This document shows, piece by piece, positions 25,634 to 32,491 of a stretch of 64,000 bases of DNA (the first letter of the stretch is position 1; each line of letters starts with the position of its first letter). The notes beneath the pieces are model-generated. The model saw nothing but the letters and a program-made list of their open reading frames with translations. It was not told the DNA's origin and ran no database searches. The DNA lies in NCBI GenBank assembly GCA_002162095.1, contig CP021424.1:2046001-2110000 (forward strand), given 5' to 3'. Source of the stretch: Armatimonadetes bacterium Uphvl-Ar2 (GTDB lineage Bacteria > Armatimonadota > Fimbriimonadia > Fimbriimonadales > Fimbriimonadaceae). A program made the position numbers and the translations under genes.

Positions 25634-26346
25634 GGCACGATTCCCAGCGACTCTTCTTGGCCCGCCATCACGTTCATGGCGTGCACCACTTGCGCAGCCC
25701 CCAACTTGCCGTGGATATCCGCCATTACGAGAATCGTGAGTAATCCCGTGGGGCCGTCGCCGGGGCTCCATCGCAGTTGATAAAGCGCATGAGGCTGGCC
25801 TAGCACCTGGGCCGCGTGCCACTCTTCGGCGGTGTGGCGATGCACAAAGAAGGAGCGGCCGTAGGCTTCCTCATAGAGTTCGTCGTACTCCTGCGGGGTG
25901 TCGGTGGAAGGCACTTCCACGTGGATGATGGAGGCTCGTACCGTTTCCATCTCCATCGGCGAAACCTGCACGATCGGCTCTTCATCGGCGCCCATAGATG
26001 CTAGGGCCGCGTTCAAGTCCTCATCATCGCCCTCAAAGGAAAGCTGAATCACGGGCGTATCGCACACCAAGCCCGCCCGCAGGAGCGGCCCAAGGGCGAT
26101 GAGGGCTAGGGTGGCGGCGGGGCCGGGCACCGAAACCTGATCCGCGCACACCATGGGGTTGTTGTCCATCAACTCCACCAGGCCGTAAACCTCGGCATCC
26201 GGTTGGGCAACCTGGACGCCACGTTGCCATTCACCCACTCGGAAGGGAAGCGCTGCCGTGCCGCTCACCTCGCCCCGCTCAACATGCGGGTGGCGAGAGA
26301 TGAAACGCTCCAGTGGGGCGGCCAGGCCCGACGGCACAACGATCAC
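25630..26346 (-). CDS. ArgC/Asd-like C-terminal-domain protein lacking the NADP domain and catalytic Cys
   Basis: 238 aa. The second half follows the C-terminal domain of N-acetyl-gamma-glutamyl-phosphate reductase: VPGPAATLALIALGPLLRAGL lines up with the NPGC...LLALLPLLKAGL segment, VSPMEMETVRASI with the PhLxPMxRGIL segment, YDELYEEAYGRSFFV with the ELYEEFYxDEPFV segment, and the end (KLGAAQVVHAMN) with KGAAGQAVQNMN. The catalytic Cys after PG is Pro here. Only about 70 residues precede this part, too few for a Rossmann domain. It is probably not a dehydrogenase. It starts with GTG and overlaps its neighbours by 4 nt on both sides. Confidence 0.6.
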   Translation of the reverse strand: MIVVPSGLAAPLERFISRHPHVERGEVSGTAALPFRVGEWQRGVQVAQPDAEVYGLVELMDNNPMVCADQVSVPGPAATLALIALGPLLRAGLVCDTPVIQLSFEGDDEDLNAALASMGADEEPIVQVSPMEMETVRASIIHVEVPSTDTPQEYDELYEEAYGRSFFVHRHTAEEWHAAQVLGQPHALYQLRWSPGDGPTGLLTILVMADIHGKLGAAQVVHAMNVMAGQEESLGIVP

Positions 26347-26963
26347 TTCCGGGTCACCTCAATTCGCACGGGTACCGAGCGGCGGGTGCCACTTTCATTG
26401 ACCGTCAGCACATAGGAGAAAAAGAGCCGGATGAGGCGGCCGTGCTTGGCATCCACCAGGGCACTGCCCGAACCTCCTCCGCTCAGGTTGCCTCCCAAGA
26501 GCGTACTGCGGAAGAAGAAGTGCGCCACGTCGCGGCCGGCCAACTTATCCACCCGGCGGAGGATGCACACCGAGGTGCGCTCGGTGATTCCAAACGGGGT
26601 TTGAAATTTCTTATCAAACAGGATGAACTCCTGGTCCGGCAGGATGGGATCGGGGGGCAGGCGGAACCAACTGAACGGCACGATGGGCCGAGAGATCATC
26701 TGGCCCTTGTCGCCAATCTTGATCACGGTGTCCTCCGCCAGCGAAGGGCCTTCGACAACCATGCGCAGGTCGTAGCGATCGAGAACCAACCGCTTCACCT
26801 CAAAGGTCTCGGTGAACTCCCGCCCGATGGTGCCGTTTTGGGGGTCAAAGACGGTTTCCTTGACCACGAAGGCATGACGCTCGCCGACTTCCCACTTGAT
26901 GCGGAAATCCGTGGGTTCGGCCTGCATGGCCAACACCAGGGCGAGCGCGCCGGGGCTGATCAC
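26343..26963 (-). CDS. Secreted hypothetical protein
   Basis: 206 aa starting with GTG; an in-frame stop (the FKBP gene's stop) lies just upstream, so the start is fixed within a few codons. A short hydrophobic N-terminus (residues 1-14, ending AMQAEP) may act as a signal peptide. The rest looks beta-rich (FVVKETVFDPQNGTIG, then TETFEVKRLVLDRYDLRMVVEG). No family recognised. It is translationally coupled (GTGA) to the next gene. Confidence 0.65.
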   Translation of the reverse strand: MISPGALALVLAMQAEPTDFRIKWEVGERHAFVVKETVFDPQNGTIGREFTETFEVKRLVLDRYDLRMVVEGPSLAEDTVIKIGDKGQMISRPIVPFSWFRLPPDPILPDQEFILFDKKFQTPFGITERTSVCILRRVDKLAGRDVAHFFFRSTLLGGNLSGGGSGSALVDAKHGRLIRLFFSYVLTVNESGTRRSVPVRIEVTRK

Positions 26964-26972
26964 TACGGTGCG

Positions 26973-27755
26973 TTAACCCTTCGTGATGGCAACCATCTCG
27001 ACTTCGTAAATCAAGACCATGTTGGGCTCAACGCCTTGGAAGCCTTGCACACCCCAACCGAGCTTCGGCGGAATCTTGATGCGACGCTTGCCCCCGACGC
27101 TCATGCCGCGCACCGCCCAGTCGATGCCGGGAATGGCTTGACGCTTGCCAATCTTGAATTGGTCGGGTTTGGCGTTGCGCTTGCGGCTGTCGTCAAAAAC
27201 GGTGCCGTCCACGTACTTGCCCACGTAGTGCACGCTCACGGTGTCGCCGTCGGCTGCGGCGGGGCCAGTGCCCTTGGTGATGTCGTCCACCACGAGGGTT
27301 TCCGACTCGGACGCCGGGACCATGTCCACGATCTCAATCTCGAATTCAAGGCCGGACTTCGGCGGAATGGTGGGCGCGCGGCCCTCGTCGCCATAGGCCA
27401 GGAAGGAGGGGATTTGCAGCTTGTACTTGCCGCCCTTCTGCGTGTTCTTCAGGCCCTGATTCCAGCCCGCAATCACGCCCATGCCGCCCAATTCGATGGC
27501 AAACACGTTGCGCCCGGGCTTGTTGATGTTGGAGTCGAACTCGGCCCCGGTCTTCAATCGGCCAACATATCGGGCGTAAAGGAGGTCGCCATCGGCCGCC
27601 TTGGGTCCGGTCCCCGGCGTGATGGTTTCGACCGTCAACTTTTCGAAATCTCCAGGCCCGGTCGTCTCCTTGGGCCCGCATCCGCTGGCCACGATCCAGG
27701 ATAGGGCACCTAAGGCCATCAGGCACAACGAACCGCGATTGCGCATCTCCCCCAT
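26973..27755 (-). CDS. Lipoprotein with two FKBP-type peptidyl-prolyl isomerase domains
   Basis: About 260 aa. The signal peptide ends in a lipobox (VASGC) and two FKBP domains follow. Domain 1 runs from LTVETITPGTGPKAADGD to VDMVPAS, with YVGRLKTGAEFDSN and IPPKSGLEFEIE. Domain 2 runs from LVVDDITKGTGPAAADGD to the end, with VHYVGKYVDGTVFDDS and AIPGIDWAVRGM. It probably helps fold exported proteins at the envelope. ATG 27755 is preferred over 27767. Tandem FKBP domains in one lipoprotein are less common than single ones. Confidence 0.88.
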   Translation of the reverse strand: MGEMRNRGSLCLMALGALSWIVASGCGPKETTGPGDFEKLTVETITPGTGPKAADGDLLYARYVGRLKTGAEFDSNINKPGRNVFAIELGGMGVIAGWNQGLKNTQKGGKYKLQIPSFLAYGDEGRAPTIPPKSGLEFEIEIVDMVPASESETLVVDDITKGTGPAAADGDTVSVHYVGKYVDGTVFDDSRKRNAKPDQFKIGKRQAIPGIDWAVRGMSVGGKRRIKIPPKLGWGVQGFQGVEPNMVLIYEVEMVAITKG

Positions 27756-27793
27756 GGTACCTGGCACGCCACCGGTACACTTGGCCCTCAGGC

Positions 27794-28273
27794 ATGGCCA
27801 AAAAGTCGGGAAAGTCCCGCGAGCCTCAGGGACCGGCGACGATCCAAAACCGGAGGGCGCGATACGATTACGAAATCCTCGATACCTTAGAGACCGGAAT
27901 GGTCTTGCAAGGAAGCGAGGTGAAGTCGTTGTACGCCGGCCGCGCCCACATTGCCGACGCCTACTGCCGGATTGTCAATGGCGAGCTGTGGGTGTATCAC
28001 CTCGATATTGAGCCCTGGACGCACAGCAGCGCGTTCACTCCGGACCGTCGCCGGGACCGAAAACTCCTGGCCCATGCCCGAGAAATCGTCCTTTTGGAAC
28101 GCCGCGCGCAGGAGCGAGGGCTGAGCATCATCCCGCTCTCGATCTACTTTAAGAACGGGAAAGCCAAGATGCTCGTGGGCACCGCGCGAGGCAAGCACAA
28201 CTACGACAAGCGCGAATCCCTAAAGGACAAGGAAACGAAGCGCGACCTCCGCCGCGAGCTTCGAGACCTGTAA
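27794..28273 (+). CDS. smpB: SsrA-binding protein SmpB
   Basis: 159 aa. Binds tmRNA and brings it to stalled ribosomes for trans-translation. RRARYDYEILDTLETGMVLQGSEVKSL, HLDIEPW and the basic C-terminal tail with DKRESLKDKETKRDLRR are all family features. No tmRNA gene was recognised in the window. It is divergent from the FKBP gene by 38 nt. Confidence 0.96.
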   Translation: MAKKSGKSREPQGPATIQNRRARYDYEILDTLETGMVLQGSEVKSLYAGRAHIADAYCRIVNGELWVYHLDIEPWTHSSAFTPDRRRDRKLLAHAREIVLLERRAQERGLSIIPLSIYFKNGKAKMLVGTARGKHNYDKRESLKDKETKRDLRRELRDL

Positions 28274-28279
28274 CTCCCC

Positions 28280-28603
28280 TTACGGTTCGATCTCGACGCC
28301 CGGATCCCAGCCTTGCTCGCTGGCGCGCATCAGGATTTCGACTTCCATATCGCGATCCATGCGGATTTGGCAGGAAAGGCGGAACTGACCCAGCACGCCG
28401 TCTTCTTCCAGGCAGGCGCGCTCGTCTTCACCCATCGGCGGCTCCTCGCCCTTAATGGTGACGCGGCAGGTGGTGCAACGGGCATTGCCTCCGCACCGAT
28501 GGCTGACATCCTCACCGTTTTGCTCAAGGGCCAAGGCGAGCTTGGTGCCCGATTCCACCACGTAACTTCCGCCACCGACGACGTCCAAACGATGCTGACT
28601 CAC
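28280..28603 (-). CDS. [2Fe-2S] ferredoxin, adrenodoxin-like spacing
   Basis: About 107 aa from GTG 28603. Cluster ligands are Cys37, Cys43 and Cys46 in CGGNARCTTC and Cys78 in LSCQIRMD. The C-x5-C-x2-C spacing is that of adrenodoxin/Isc-type ferredoxins rather than the plant type. It probably transfers single electrons; the partner is unknown. It ends 6 nt from convergent smpB and is divergent from the M20 peptidase. Confidence 0.85.
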   Translation of the reverse strand: MSQHRLDVVGGGSYVVESGTKLALALEQNGEDVSHRCGGNARCTTCRVTIKGEEPPMGEDERACLEEDGVLGQFRLSCQIRMDRDMEVEILMRASEQGWDPGVEIEP

Positions 28604-28640
28604 GGGGTGCAATCTACCTTGCGGTAAGGTCCAAAGCACA

Positions 28641-29768
28641 ATGGTCAACCAAGCGCGACTGGTCGAACTGTTCAAGACCCTGTGCCTTATCAATGCCCCG
28701 GCCCTGGAAGAGCGCCCGGCGGTGGATTACGTCAAGAACTTGCTCACCGAAATGGGCCTGGAAGTGGTGGAAGACAACGCCGGGGAAGTCATCGGCGGGA
28801 ACGCCGGCAACGTCATTGCCACCTGGCGCGGCACCCGGCCCGACGCCCCGCGCATCTATTTCTCCGCCCACTTCGATACCGTGGAGCCCACCGAGGGCCT
28901 GGTGATCGGCGAGCGTGATGGCGTGCTCTACACCGAAAGTGACACCATCCTCGGCGCTGACGACAAGGCGGGCATGGCCGCCATTATCGAAGCCCTACGC
29001 GTGATGAACGAGACGGGCGAGGAACACGGGGATGTGGTTCTTCTTCTGCCGGTGGCCGAAGAGATTGGCCTGAAGGGCGCCGGAGCGCTGGACATCCAGT
29101 CGCTCGATCTCGACTTTGGATACGTGCTGGACACGGGCCCGCCGGTGGGCACCTATGTGAACCGCACCGCCACCCACGACAAGCTGGACATCACGGTCAT
29201 TGGCAAGCCGGCCCACGCGGGTAAGCACCCCGAAGACGGTATCAACGCCCTGTGCGTGGCGGCCGATGCCATCAGCCAGCTCAAGATTGGCCGGGTCGGC
29301 CCTGAGACCACGAGTAACCTGGGCATCGTCAGCGGCGGCACGGGCACCAACGTGGTGATGCCGAGCGTGACCATCAAGGCCGAAGCCCGCAGCACCAGCG
29401 TGGAAGAGCTAGACGCCACCGTCGGCGAGATGATGCGCGCTTTTGAGGACGCCGCCCGGCGCTGGGGCGCAAAGGTGAGGATTGACCACGTGCGGCACTA
29501 CGATTCGTACTTGATTCCGGAGGACAGCACCGTGGTGCAGGTGGGCCAGCAGGCGGCGCGGAAGCTAGGCTTCACGGGCGACCTCCGCACGACTCTCGGC
29601 GGCAGCGACGCCAACCAGTTCAACACCAAGGGCGTGCCGAGCATCGTGATGGCTACGGGGATGGAGGACATCCATACCCACGACGAGCACGTGTCCATCG
29701 AAAGCCTGGTCCAAAACACGGAATTGGTGATGGAAATCGTCCGGACCGTTCGCGAAATGAAGCGATGA
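28641..29768 (+). CDS. M20 family metallopeptidase, PepT/YqjE-like
   Basis: 375 aa dizinc aminopeptidase or related hydrolase. The metal and catalytic motif SAHFDTVEP is near residue 74, ILGADDKAGMAA near 109, EEIGLKGAGAL near 142 and the C-terminal His in MEDIHTHDEHVS near 340. Layout and length fit the tripeptidase T-like branch. The natural substrate is unknown. Its stop lies 57 nt before the beta-barrel gene on the same strand. Confidence 0.88.
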   Translation: MVNQARLVELFKTLCLINAPALEERPAVDYVKNLLTEMGLEVVEDNAGEVIGGNAGNVIATWRGTRPDAPRIYFSAHFDTVEPTEGLVIGERDGVLYTESDTILGADDKAGMAAIIEALRVMNETGEEHGDVVLLLPVAEEIGLKGAGALDIQSLDLDFGYVLDTGPPVGTYVNRTATHDKLDITVIGKPAHAGKHPEDGINALCVAADAISQLKIGRVGPETTSNLGIVSGGTGTNVVMPSVTIKAEARSTSVEELDATVGEMMRAFEDAARRWGAKVRIDHVRHYDSYLIPEDSTVVQVGQQAARKLGFTGDLRTTLGGSDANQFNTKGVPSIVMATGMEDIHTHDEHVSIESLVQNTELVMEIVRTVREMKR

Positions 29769-29824
29769 GAGTAACATACGCAACAGCAGGGGACGACCCT
29801 GTCAATTACGCGAGGAAATCACGG

Positions 29825-30349
29825 ATGAAGAACGTGGCAAAAATGGGGCTGGTCGCCGCTTTGGCGGTGGGTGTTCTGGCTCCGGCAATGGCTCAATATA
29901 GCAAGCCGTCGGGTCTCTCGGTGAAGGGCGGTTTGTTCTTCCCCATTAGCAACGAAGCGAGGAACGCCTCGGGCTCGGACTGGTTTGGCTTTGGTGTGGA
30001 CTACGAACTGGGCAACCTGTTCAATGTGAAGTCGGACGGGGAAGTCGAAAGCACTTTCCACCTGTCCCTCGACTACTACGGCGATGGCGACTTTAGCCAG
30101 GTGCCGGTGATGCTGAACTACCGCGGTCGCCAGAAGAATGTGTACTGGGTCATCGGCGGTGGTCTTGGTTTTGTGCGCACCCCGAAGGTGGGCGGCGGCA
30201 CCACGACCAACGAAGAGTTCGCCTACAACTTCGCTTTGGGCTACAACTTCAACCAGGGCGCCACGCCGTACTTCATCGAAGCGCGGTTCTTGGGCTCCAA
30301 CGAAGAGCGACTGAACGGTTTCGGGCTCTACGCCGGCCTCCGCTTCTAA
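29825..30349 (+). CDS. Small outer-membrane beta-barrel protein
   Basis: About 174 aa. ATG 29825 is chosen for its GAGGAAA ribosome site and the following signal peptide (MKNVAKMGLVAALAVGVL, cut after AMA). The mature sequence alternates hydrophobic residues (ESTFHLSLDYYGDGDFSQ, then VYWVIGGGLGFV) and ends in GLYAGLRF with a terminal Phe, as in outer-membrane barrels. About eight strands are likely. Function unknown. A strong terminator follows. Confidence 0.8.
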   Translation: MKNVAKMGLVAALAVGVLAPAMAQYSKPSGLSVKGGLFFPISNEARNASGSDWFGFGVDYELGNLFNVKSDGEVESTFHLSLDYYGDGDFSQVPVMLNYRGRQKNVYWVIGGGLGFVRTPKVGGGTTTNEEFAYNFALGYNFNQGATPYFIEARFLGSNEERLNGFGLYAGLRF

Positions 30350-30367
30350 AGCTCGCAACCTCGAAGA

Positions 30368-30412
30368 CCCTCCGTGCGGCCGTTTCTCGCGGCCAACGGA
30401 GGGACTTTTTTT
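30368..30412 (+). terminator. Rho-independent terminator
   Basis: A stem formed by CCCTCCGT and ACGGAGGG with an inner GGCCG/CGCGGCC pairing is followed by seven T residues. It ends the M20/beta-barrel transcript. Confidence 0.92.
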
Positions 30413-30419
30413 AACGTAC

Positions 30420-30447
30420 TGAACTTTGGTCATGCGTTTGCGTCATC
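30420..30447 (+). promoter_or_regulatory. Possible ECF-type promoter of the sigma operon
   Basis: TGAACTT at 30420-30426 followed about 16 nt later by TCATCA resembles sigma-E-like GAACTT/TCA promoters. It lies about 50 nt before the sigma factor ATG, where an autoregulated promoter would be. The match is short and may be chance. Confidence 0.3.
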
Positions 30448-30494
30448 ACTTGATCATGGGCACTGATGCGCAGGCCCGAACGTGGAGCCCCTGC

Positions 30495-31103
30495 ATGAAA
30501 CATGACGCCACGGCCGAAGCGGCTTTGGTTTCCGCTTGTCGTCGGCGGGATGACGCCGCGTTTGGTCGACTGATCGATCTTTATCAGGCCCGAATTTACG
30601 GGTTTGTGAAGCGCATGGTCCACGATGCCGAGGACGCACAGGACCTCACCCAAGAAGTATTCATTCGCGCATACCAAGGATTGGACCGGTTTGACGGCCG
30701 CTCCTCCTTGCGCACGTGGCTGTTCCGCATCGCCACCAATCTGTGCATCGACCGGTCCCGTCGGCTGAACCACACTCTCGAAGTCGTTTCGGGGGGCGAA
30801 GAGGAAGCCTGGGACAACACGCCTGACCACCGTTGGGACCCGGAAACCGCTGCGCTTTCGGCCGAGATGCACGACGTGGTGGAGCACGCACTCGCCCAGA
30901 TGAGCGATAAAATGCGCATGGTCTTGCTTCTGCATGACCGCGAAGATATGGCGTATGAAGAGATTGCGGCCACGATGTCGCTTCCCGTGGGTACGGTGAA
31001 GAGTCGACTTTTCTTGGCCCGAGAGTCTTTGCAAAAGACACTGAAGCAGTACATGGGAACCCAGGGGTTCAGTCGTGAATCAAGATTGGCGAGAAAAGAT
31101 TGA
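30495..31103 (+). CDS. ECF-type RNA polymerase sigma factor
   Basis: About 202 aa. ATG 30495 is chosen for GGAG 7 nt upstream; ATG 30426 would give a longer N-terminus. Region 2 (AFGRLIDLYQARIYGFVKR, then DLTQEVFIRAYQGLDRF and LRTWLFRIATNLCID) and region 4 (MSDKMRMVLLLHDREDM, then YEEIAATMSLPVGTVKSRL) are complete. It probably directs an envelope stress regulon. The 3' end overlaps the anti-sigma gene by 29 nt. Confidence 0.93.
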   Translation: MKHDATAEAALVSACRRRDDAAFGRLIDLYQARIYGFVKRMVHDAEDAQDLTQEVFIRAYQGLDRFDGRSSLRTWLFRIATNLCIDRSRRLNHTLEVVSGGEEEAWDNTPDHRWDPETAALSAEMHDVVEHALAQMSDKMRMVLLLHDREDMAYEEIAATMSLPVGTVKSRLFLARESLQKTLKQYMGTQGFSRESRLARKD

Positions 31104-31530
31104 GCAAGAAGCGGAATTGACGCTGGCGGAAGCCGTGGTGCTGGACGAAGAGATCGAGCGCCTGGAGCCAATGCGCCATGCGTTGCAAGCCTTGCCGTCT
31201 GACGAACTGAGCCTGCAATGGCGCAGCCAACTCAATCAACGCCTGGCGGCCGAGGCCAAGCCGGTGGCCCCGCGCCGCAATGTGTTTGCTCTGTGGCCGG
31301 TGGCCGTTTCGGGGCTGGCGGCGTGCGCGCTGGCGGTGGCGTTGTTTGCCCCGCGTGGCGGTTCTGCACCGACGGCCAGCACGGAAAATAGTGTGGAAGC
31401 ACGGCTCGTGCGATCGCACCAGGAGTTCCAGAACGCCCGGGATCTTGGGGTGGCGGCACCGACGACGCCGGTGGCAGCCCCGCCGTCCTCAGGAGGATTC
31501 GATTGGTCAACGCTCGAAAAGGGCTCTTAA
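31075..31530 (+). CDS. Probable membrane-bound anti-sigma factor (RseA-like layout)
   Basis: 151 aa from GTG. A charged cytoplasmic N-domain (about residues 1-70) is followed by one membrane segment (VAVSGLAACALAVALFA, about 75-92) and a periplasmic Ala/Pro-rich tail. It has no His-x3-Cys-x2-Cys zinc motif, so it is not a ZAS-type factor. Position between the sigma factor and an RseB-like gene supports the role; sequence homology alone does not prove it. Confidence 0.7.
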   Translation: MNQDWREKIEQEAELTLAEAVVLDEEIERLEPMRHALQALPSDELSLQWRSQLNQRLAAEAKPVAPRRNVFALWPVAVSGLAACALAVALFAPRGGSAPTASTENSVEARLVRSHQEFQNARDLGVAAPTTPVAAPPSSGGFDWSTLEKGS

Positions 31531-32453
31531 CGCTGGTCGCGCTGGCGGGGGCCGCCCCGGCTTTCGCGCAACCGGCCCGGTCGTACCCGCCCGAGATTAC
31601 GAAGTACTTGCAACTGCAATCCCGTGTGAATGCGGCAGGGATTCGCAACGTGACGCTGATGGTGGATGGCCAGATGGGCACCTTCCGGGAGCGAGTTCTG
31701 AAGCAAGGCCTCAACATGCGCATTGAGTTCGCTGACGGCCCGAACGCGGGTTCGTTCACGGTCGAATCCGGAGGGCGAAGGTTCTTGGTGAATCCGGCTC
31801 GCCGTGAAGCCCGCACCATGGCCCCCATGGGCGCGAGCTTTGCGCCGGCCTCCTTGATGTCTCGCCTTCAGGGTCGCGAAGGTCGGTGGGAAAAGTCAAC
31901 CGGGGGGGACATCGCGGGGGCCAAAACCGTCCGGTGGGATGTCTTTGATAGTCGCAACCGGATCATGCAGAGGTTTTGGGTCGAGCCCAATCGCGGTCTG
32001 GTCCTGAAGCGCCAGATCTTTGATGAGAACGGCCGAGTGGTCGGCGGGTTCGAGTTTGAGGTCGTCAAGTTCGATGTCGAAATGGCCTCGAACGAGTTTT
32101 CGGTGCCCACCGATTTTCGCATCATCCGGCCGCTGGAAGAACTCAAGGCCGCCTGCCAACGCGCATCGTTGACTCCGGTCATTTTGGATCCGGCGCTAGG
32201 CTATAACCTCGATGCCGTTCGGATCTTGAGTGCGCAGCAGGGTTCAGGCATTGTGATGTCGGTTTATGCGGACGAAACCACGCAACTGAGCCTCTACATC
32301 ATGAAGCAGCCGCTGAACACCGAGCGACTCCGCCGCTTAACTGGGCAGAGATTAAAGTTCTACTCCTGGCAACAGGGAGGGCAGTACCTCACCATAATCG
32401 GGGCGTTGCCGCAGGAAGAACTGGCCCGCTTGGCCCGGTCGGCCCGAACCTAG
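31503..32453 (+). CDS. RseB/MucB-like periplasmic sigma-factor regulator
   Basis: 316 aa from TTG, with AGGAGG about 6 nt upstream. A signal peptide (VALAGAAPAFA) is followed by a LolA-like beta domain (FRERVLKQGLNMRIEFADGP, then FWVEPNRGLVLKRQIFDENG) and a smaller C-terminal domain (LGYNLDAVRILSAQQGSGIVM), the two-domain layout of RseB. In RseB, this protein senses lipid or lipopolysaccharide signals and guards the anti-sigma factor from cleavage. It overlaps the anti-sigma gene by 28 nt. Confidence 0.75.
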   Translation: MVNARKGLLTLVALAGAAPAFAQPARSYPPEITKYLQLQSRVNAAGIRNVTLMVDGQMGTFRERVLKQGLNMRIEFADGPNAGSFTVESGGRRFLVNPARREARTMAPMGASFAPASLMSRLQGREGRWEKSTGGDIAGAKTVRWDVFDSRNRIMQRFWVEPNRGLVLKRQIFDENGRVVGGFEFEVVKFDVEMASNEFSVPTDFRIIRPLEELKAACQRASLTPVILDPALGYNLDAVRILSAQQGSGIVMSVYADETTQLSLYIMKQPLNTERLRRLTGQRLKFYSWQQGGQYLTIIGALPQEELARLARSART

Positions 32454-32477
32454 CAACGCTAAATGGTGCTGGCCCGT

Positions 32478-32491
32478 CATAATATATAACG
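32478..32491 (+). promoter_or_regulatory. Possible -10 element immediately before the PBP gene
   Basis: CATAATATATAAC is the most AT-rich stretch in the region and abuts the GTG at 32492. If it is the -10, transcription would begin at or within a few bases of the start codon, giving a leaderless message. No good -35 is seen. Confidence 0.3.

Noticed and set aside
26313-27704. 463-aa plus-strand ORF across three minus-strand genes
   Set aside because: It spans gene borders of a compact minus-strand operon, which a true gene is unlikely to do; its residues are biased as in shadows.
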